A stretch of 49,042 nt of DNA. It comes from Bacteroidales bacterium (GTDB lineage Bacteria; Bacteroidota; Bacteroidia; Bacteroidales; ML635J-15). Position 1 is the first letter of the stretch; every line of letters starts with the position of its first letter. The stretch lies in assembly GCA_017651185.1 (NCBI GenBank), contig JAGCDJ010000029.1, positions 1 to 49,042 of the forward strand. Reading direction: 5' to 3'. Below, in pieces: positions 46,801 through 49,042 of the stretch. The notes beneath the pieces are model-generated. The model saw nothing but the letters and a program-made list of their open reading frames with translations. It did no database searches and was not told the origin of the DNA. A program made the translations under genes and the position numbers.

Positions 46801-49042
46801 ATCCAGATTTCCGCAACTCCTGCCGAACATTACCACTTCGTTTCGTGGAACGACGGAAACACCGACAATCCTCGCACAATAACCGTTACAGAAGATGCAA
46901 GTTATACTGCAACATTTGCAATCGACCAATTCACTATTACTGTCGTTTCCGACAATGAGAGCATTGGAACTACCGCAGGCAGCGGAACATACGATTACGG
47001 CGAAGAAGTTCAAATTTCGGCAAATCCTATCGAGCATTACCATTTCGTTTCGTGGAACGATGGAAACACCGACAATCCACGCACGATAACTGTCACAGAT
47101 GATGCTAACTATACCGCCACATTTGCAATCGACCAGTTCACTATTACGGTTGACTCAAACAACGAAAACATGGGAACTACCAGCGGTAGCGGAACATACA
47201 ACTACGGTGAAGAAATCCAGATTTCGGCAACACCTGCCGAACATTACCACTTCGTTTCGTGGAATGATGGAAACACCGACAATCCACGCACTATAACTGT
47301 CACAGAAAACGCAAGTTACACTGCTACATTTGCAATCGACCAGTTCACGATTACTGTCGTTTCCGACAATGAGAGCATTGGAACTACCGCAGGCAGCGGA
47401 ACATACGATTACGGCGAAGAAGTTCAGATTTCGGCAAATCCTATCGAGCATTACCATTTCGTTTCGTGGAACGATGGAAACACCGACAATCCACGCACTA
47501 TAACCGTCACAGAAGATGCCAACTATACCGCCACATTTACAATCGACCAGTTCACTATTACGGTTGACTCAAACAACGAAAACATGGGAACTACCAGCGG
47601 TAGCGGAACATACAACTACGGTGAAGAAATCCAAATTTCGGCAACACCTGCCGAACATTACCACTTCGTTTCGTGGAACGACGGCAACACCGACAATCCA
47701 CGCACGATAACTGTTACCGAAAATGCAAGTTATACTGCAACATTTGCAATTGACCAATTCACTATTACGGTTGTTTCCGACAATGAAACAATGGGAACAA
47801 CTAGCGGCAGCGGTACATACGGTTACGGAGACGAAATTCAGATTTCGGCTACGCCAGTCGAACATTACCGCTTTGTTCAGTGGAACGACAACGACACCAA
47901 CAACCCACGCACAATAACTGTTACCGAAGATGCAACATATACAGCATACTTTGAAGCAATACCTCAATATGTAATCGATGTTACATCCTCAAACGATGAA
48001 TACGGAACGGCTGTCGGTGGAGGAACTTTCGACGAAGGCACAACCATAACTATAAATGCAATACCTAATGACGGATATGTATTCACATCATGGGACGATG
48101 GCAATACGGAAAATCCTCGCACAATTATTGTTACCGAAAACGCAAGTTACGTAGCCAATTTCGTCGATATTCTCACCACAATAACATTTACCATAACTGC
48201 TACACCTTCAAACGAAGCATACGGCACAGTAACAGGTGGTGGCACTTACGCAGGATGGACAATAATAGAACTTGTTGCAACCGCTAACGACGGCTACAGA
48301 TTTGTAGCATGGGACGACAACAACACCGAAAATCCTCGCCAGATAACAGTCTTGGGAGATGCAAACTACACTGCGATATTCGAAGCAATACCCACATACG
48401 ACATCACTGTCAACATTACTGGCAACGGTACTGTTACATACAATGGTGAAACTGTTGAAGATGCAGAAACAATCACAATAAGAGAAGGCGAAAACGTTGC
48501 ATTGTCTATTGTTGCAGATGCAAACCACCACATTGAAAGCGTAATAGTCGACGAAACAAATAATGTAACCGAATCTCTTGTTGATGGCGTTTATACATTT
48601 GAAAGTGTAACAGCAGACCACACTATTGACGCTACTTTCGCAATCAACAACTACACTTTGACAATACATTATGTATATGCCGACAACTCACCTGCCGAAG
48701 ATGACTACACCGCAACAATTGCATACGGTTCACCATATTCGGTAGAATCTCCTGAAATCATTGGTTACACTCCAAACCAAGCATTTGTTGCAGGCACAAT
48801 GCCTGCAGAAGATGTTGTAGTAAATGTTATCTACAATGTAAACAACTACAACTTGACAATACACTATGTATATGCCGACAACTCACCTGCCGAAGATGAC
48901 TACACCGCAACAGTTGCATACGGTTCACCATATTCGGTAGAATCTCCTGAAATCATTGGTTACACTCCAAACCAAGCATTTGTTGCAGGCACAATGCCTG
49001 CAGAAGATGTTGTAGTAAATGTTATCTACAATGTAAACAACT
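43849..49042 (+). CDS. Giant gingipain-adhesin-like surface protein with tandem repeats (3' end beyond window)
   Basis: The frame is open from the ATG at 43849 to the right edge, at least 1731 codons. A signal peptide (ending VMGFAQ) is followed by a domain at about 54-195 matching the haemagglutinin HA2/DUF2436 region of gingipains (SAGDVWGDGSGYQMLLDADA, PAGTYDWCITNP, PARYDNYVFEAGKIYTF). Then come a choice-of-anchor-D-like domain (about 197-300), a cleaved-adhesin/anchor-J domain (303-452), a CARDB-like domain (455-560) and a second cleaved-adhesin domain (564-746; VEDFENGANPCWTLVDADGD, LTPDNWAISPAIDL). Nine exact 69-residue InlB-type repeats, two divergent ones, a different segment and 65-residue repeats complete the visible part. 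No protease domain is seen. A T9SS tail would be expected past the edge. Probable role: surface adhesion or haem-protein binding. Confidence 0.9.
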   Translation, partial: MKRFTFIIMALLVAVMGFAQNKSSANLKSKMPLRTIVPQKKSTVQNPIRALRSNESIIILSAGDVWGDGSGYQMLLDADATAYGSTIPATGNLSSSGDVSSSVYDQFEYKIPVNADGACNTSNIILNSSVAINVPAGTYDWCITNPTPGDKVYIASSNGNIPARYDNYVFEAGKIYTFSVSYGGENDQVDLTIEDMPTGPTMSASETEMSFYNDINSTNEASTITILGMNLTANITATVTAPFSVSTDNNTFGTTATLGTIGGTLYVNYSPITTGTNTGTLTLTSAGAETLTITLHGTAFECNTIYAPWIETFDPSNTSLYCWSIIDYNQDGTTFGLYNYSGNYGMSINYTDQNNDFLISPSLYIATGDYLTFKVAHRGSYPETYQVYAYVDDNLTSIRNATQTTTQMPEFETITVDLSSYVGQTIQIAIRNTSADQWTFYLDDFIFHNTPTAPEIALTSVVPANGSSIAEGQELSIGGVITNNGVTLNSYKISYSVDGGNPVEYTVSGLNIENLETHSFTHPTTINGLSVGSHTIVVTVSNPNGVADNNSDNSQTITINVADCSLPISTFPYVEDFENGANPCWTLVDADGDGYGWVTGSTVSGIYYPEGQNIVGSGHNSSNMFVSGSFTNATSSALTPDNWAISPAIDLTTATTAQLSFFAAAQDRDWPEEHYGIYVSTTTTDPSAFTLIWEEDMDANGGVHSKAQSTWGAKHADLSNYVGQTIYIGFRHFNCTNAFLLLIDDIVVNVTYTVTVLSNNDAFGTANGGGIFDAGTEISISATPAEHYHFVSWDDGNTDNPRTVTVSDAATYTAIFAIDQFTITVDANNETMGTADGSGTYDYGEEIQISANPAEHYHFVQWSDSNNQNPRTITVTDNASYTAEFAIDQHTVMVASANNDMGTVNGGGTFDYGTEIQISATAVEHYHFVQWNDGNTDNPRTVTVTGDIVYVATFAIDQFNITVVSANETMGTANGGGMYDYNAEIQISATPAEHYHFVSWNDGNTDNPRTITVTEDASYTATFAIDQFTITVVSDNESIGTTAGSGTYDYGEEVQISANPIEHYHFVSWNDGNTDNPRTITVTDDANYTATFAIDQFTITVDSNNENMGTTSGSGTYNYGEEIQISATPAEHYHFVSWNDGNTDNPRTITVTENASYTATFAIDQFTITVVSDNESIGTTAGSGTYDYGEEVQISANPIEHYHFVSWNDGNTDNPRTITVTEDANYTATFTIDQFTITVDSNNENMGTTSGSGTYNYGEEIQISATPAEHYHFVSWNDGNTDNPRTITVTENASYTATFAIDQFTITVVSDNETMGTTSGSGTYGYGDEIQISATPVEHYRFVQWNDNDTNNPRTITVTEDATYTAYFEAIPQYVIDVTSSNDEYGTAVGGGTFDEGTTITINAIPNDGYVFTSWDDGNTENPRTIIVTENASYVANFVDILTTITFTITATPSNEAYGTVTGGGTYAGWTIIELVATANDGYRFVAWDDNNTENPRQITVLGDANYTAIFEAIPTYDITVNITGNGTVTYNGETVEDAETITIREGENVALSIVADANHHIESVIVDETNNVTESLVDGVYTFESVTADHTIDATFAINNYTLTIHYVYADNSPAEDDYTATIAYGSPYSVESPEIIGYTPNQAFVAGTMPAEDVVVNVIYNVNNYNLTIHYVYADNSPAEDDYTATVAYGSPYSVESPEIIGYTPNQAFVAGTMPAEDVVVNVIYNVNN
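46087..47949 (+). repeat. Nine tandem 207-bp coding repeats (InlB/Bacteroides type)
   Basis: Units begin at 46087, 46294, 46501, 46708, 46915, 47122, 47329, 47536 and 47743, exactly 207 bp (69 codons) apart with no indel. Most units start FAIDQFTITV and carry EHYHFVSWNDGNTDNPRTIT. Two more divergent units follow to about 48380. The pair 46915-47328 is nearly repeated at 47329-47742. Confidence 0.95.
48649..49038 (+). repeat. Tandem 195-bp coding repeats, at least two, running off the edge
   Basis: Units at 48649-48843 and 48844-49038 (65 codons) differ at only a few bases, giving two amino acid changes (T to N and I to V). The unit begins NYTLTIHYVYADNSPAEDDY. The last four bases of the window start a third unit. 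Total copy number is unknown. Confidence 0.95.

Noticed and set aside
46120..47043. Long minus-strand frame (307 codons) with regular repeats
   Set aside because: It is the antisense shadow of the 207-bp repeats of the giant adhesin; periodicity comes from the plus-strand gene and there is no start context or family match.
46087..49038. CRISPR or intergenic satellite
   Set aside because: The repeats are long, contiguous, lack spacers and stay in one open frame; they encode protein domains.

Overview
The window reads as chromosomal DNA of a member of the Bacteroidota, most likely order Bacteroidales. The evidence is an AT-rich composition, repeated TAnnTTTG-type -7 promoter boxes, secreted proteins with type IX secretion (T9SS) C-terminal sorting domains, a BspA-like leucine-rich repeat protein, a BACON-containing C10 peptidase, and a large surface protein whose N-terminus matches the haemagglutinin/adhesin region of Porphyromonas gingipains. 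I saw no tRNA, rRNA, CRISPR array, prophage or intact transposase.

Layout. 1-7.5 kb: a secreted TPR-CHAT protease (5' end cut by the window edge), a PorE-like OmpA/beta-propeller protein, and a small chimera joining the start of a TPR-CHAT gene to an InlB-type repeat plus T9SS tail. 7.6-20.4 kb: four-helix-bundle protein, lepA (minus strand), BspA-like protein, CotH-LTD protein, YfcC-type transporter, small membrane protein, mtgA and dnaE. 20.5-30.7 kb: outer-membrane protein, WD40-caspase, and two more TPR-CHAT proteases in tandem. 30.9-37.7 kb: panC, panD, rfaE2-type adenylyltransferase, lipoprotein, radA, a Wzm/Wzt-type ABC exporter and a glycosyltransferase. 37.7-41.2 kb: an AAA ATPase bracketed by two copies of a 35-bp motif, an S41 protease and a GNAT acetyltransferase with a Cys-rich tail. 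41.3-49 kb: a C10 cysteine peptidase, a 269-bp MITE-like element with inverted ends and a 9-bp target duplication, and a giant gingipain-adhesin-like protein with long exact-period repeats that is still open at the right edge.

How the genes may work together. The most distinctive feature is a concentration of exported clan-CD cysteine proteases: three TPR-CHAT proteins and one WD40-caspase. All have signal peptides and visible His/Cys dyads, and they lie near a PorE-like envelope protein and a small outer-membrane barrel. Intracellular TPR-CHAT and caspase proteins are known effectors, but an exported set of this kind has no function that can be read from sequence. I regard it as the best candidate for an undescribed envelope system. 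The TPR-CHAT genes look recombinationally active: TPR number varies (about 14, 8 and 13), catalytic halves are conserved, a chimeric fragment is present, and near-identical intergenic repeats of about 150 bp flank one copy. Intergenic DNA also carries at least three families of short palindromes, one with compensatory changes between copies.
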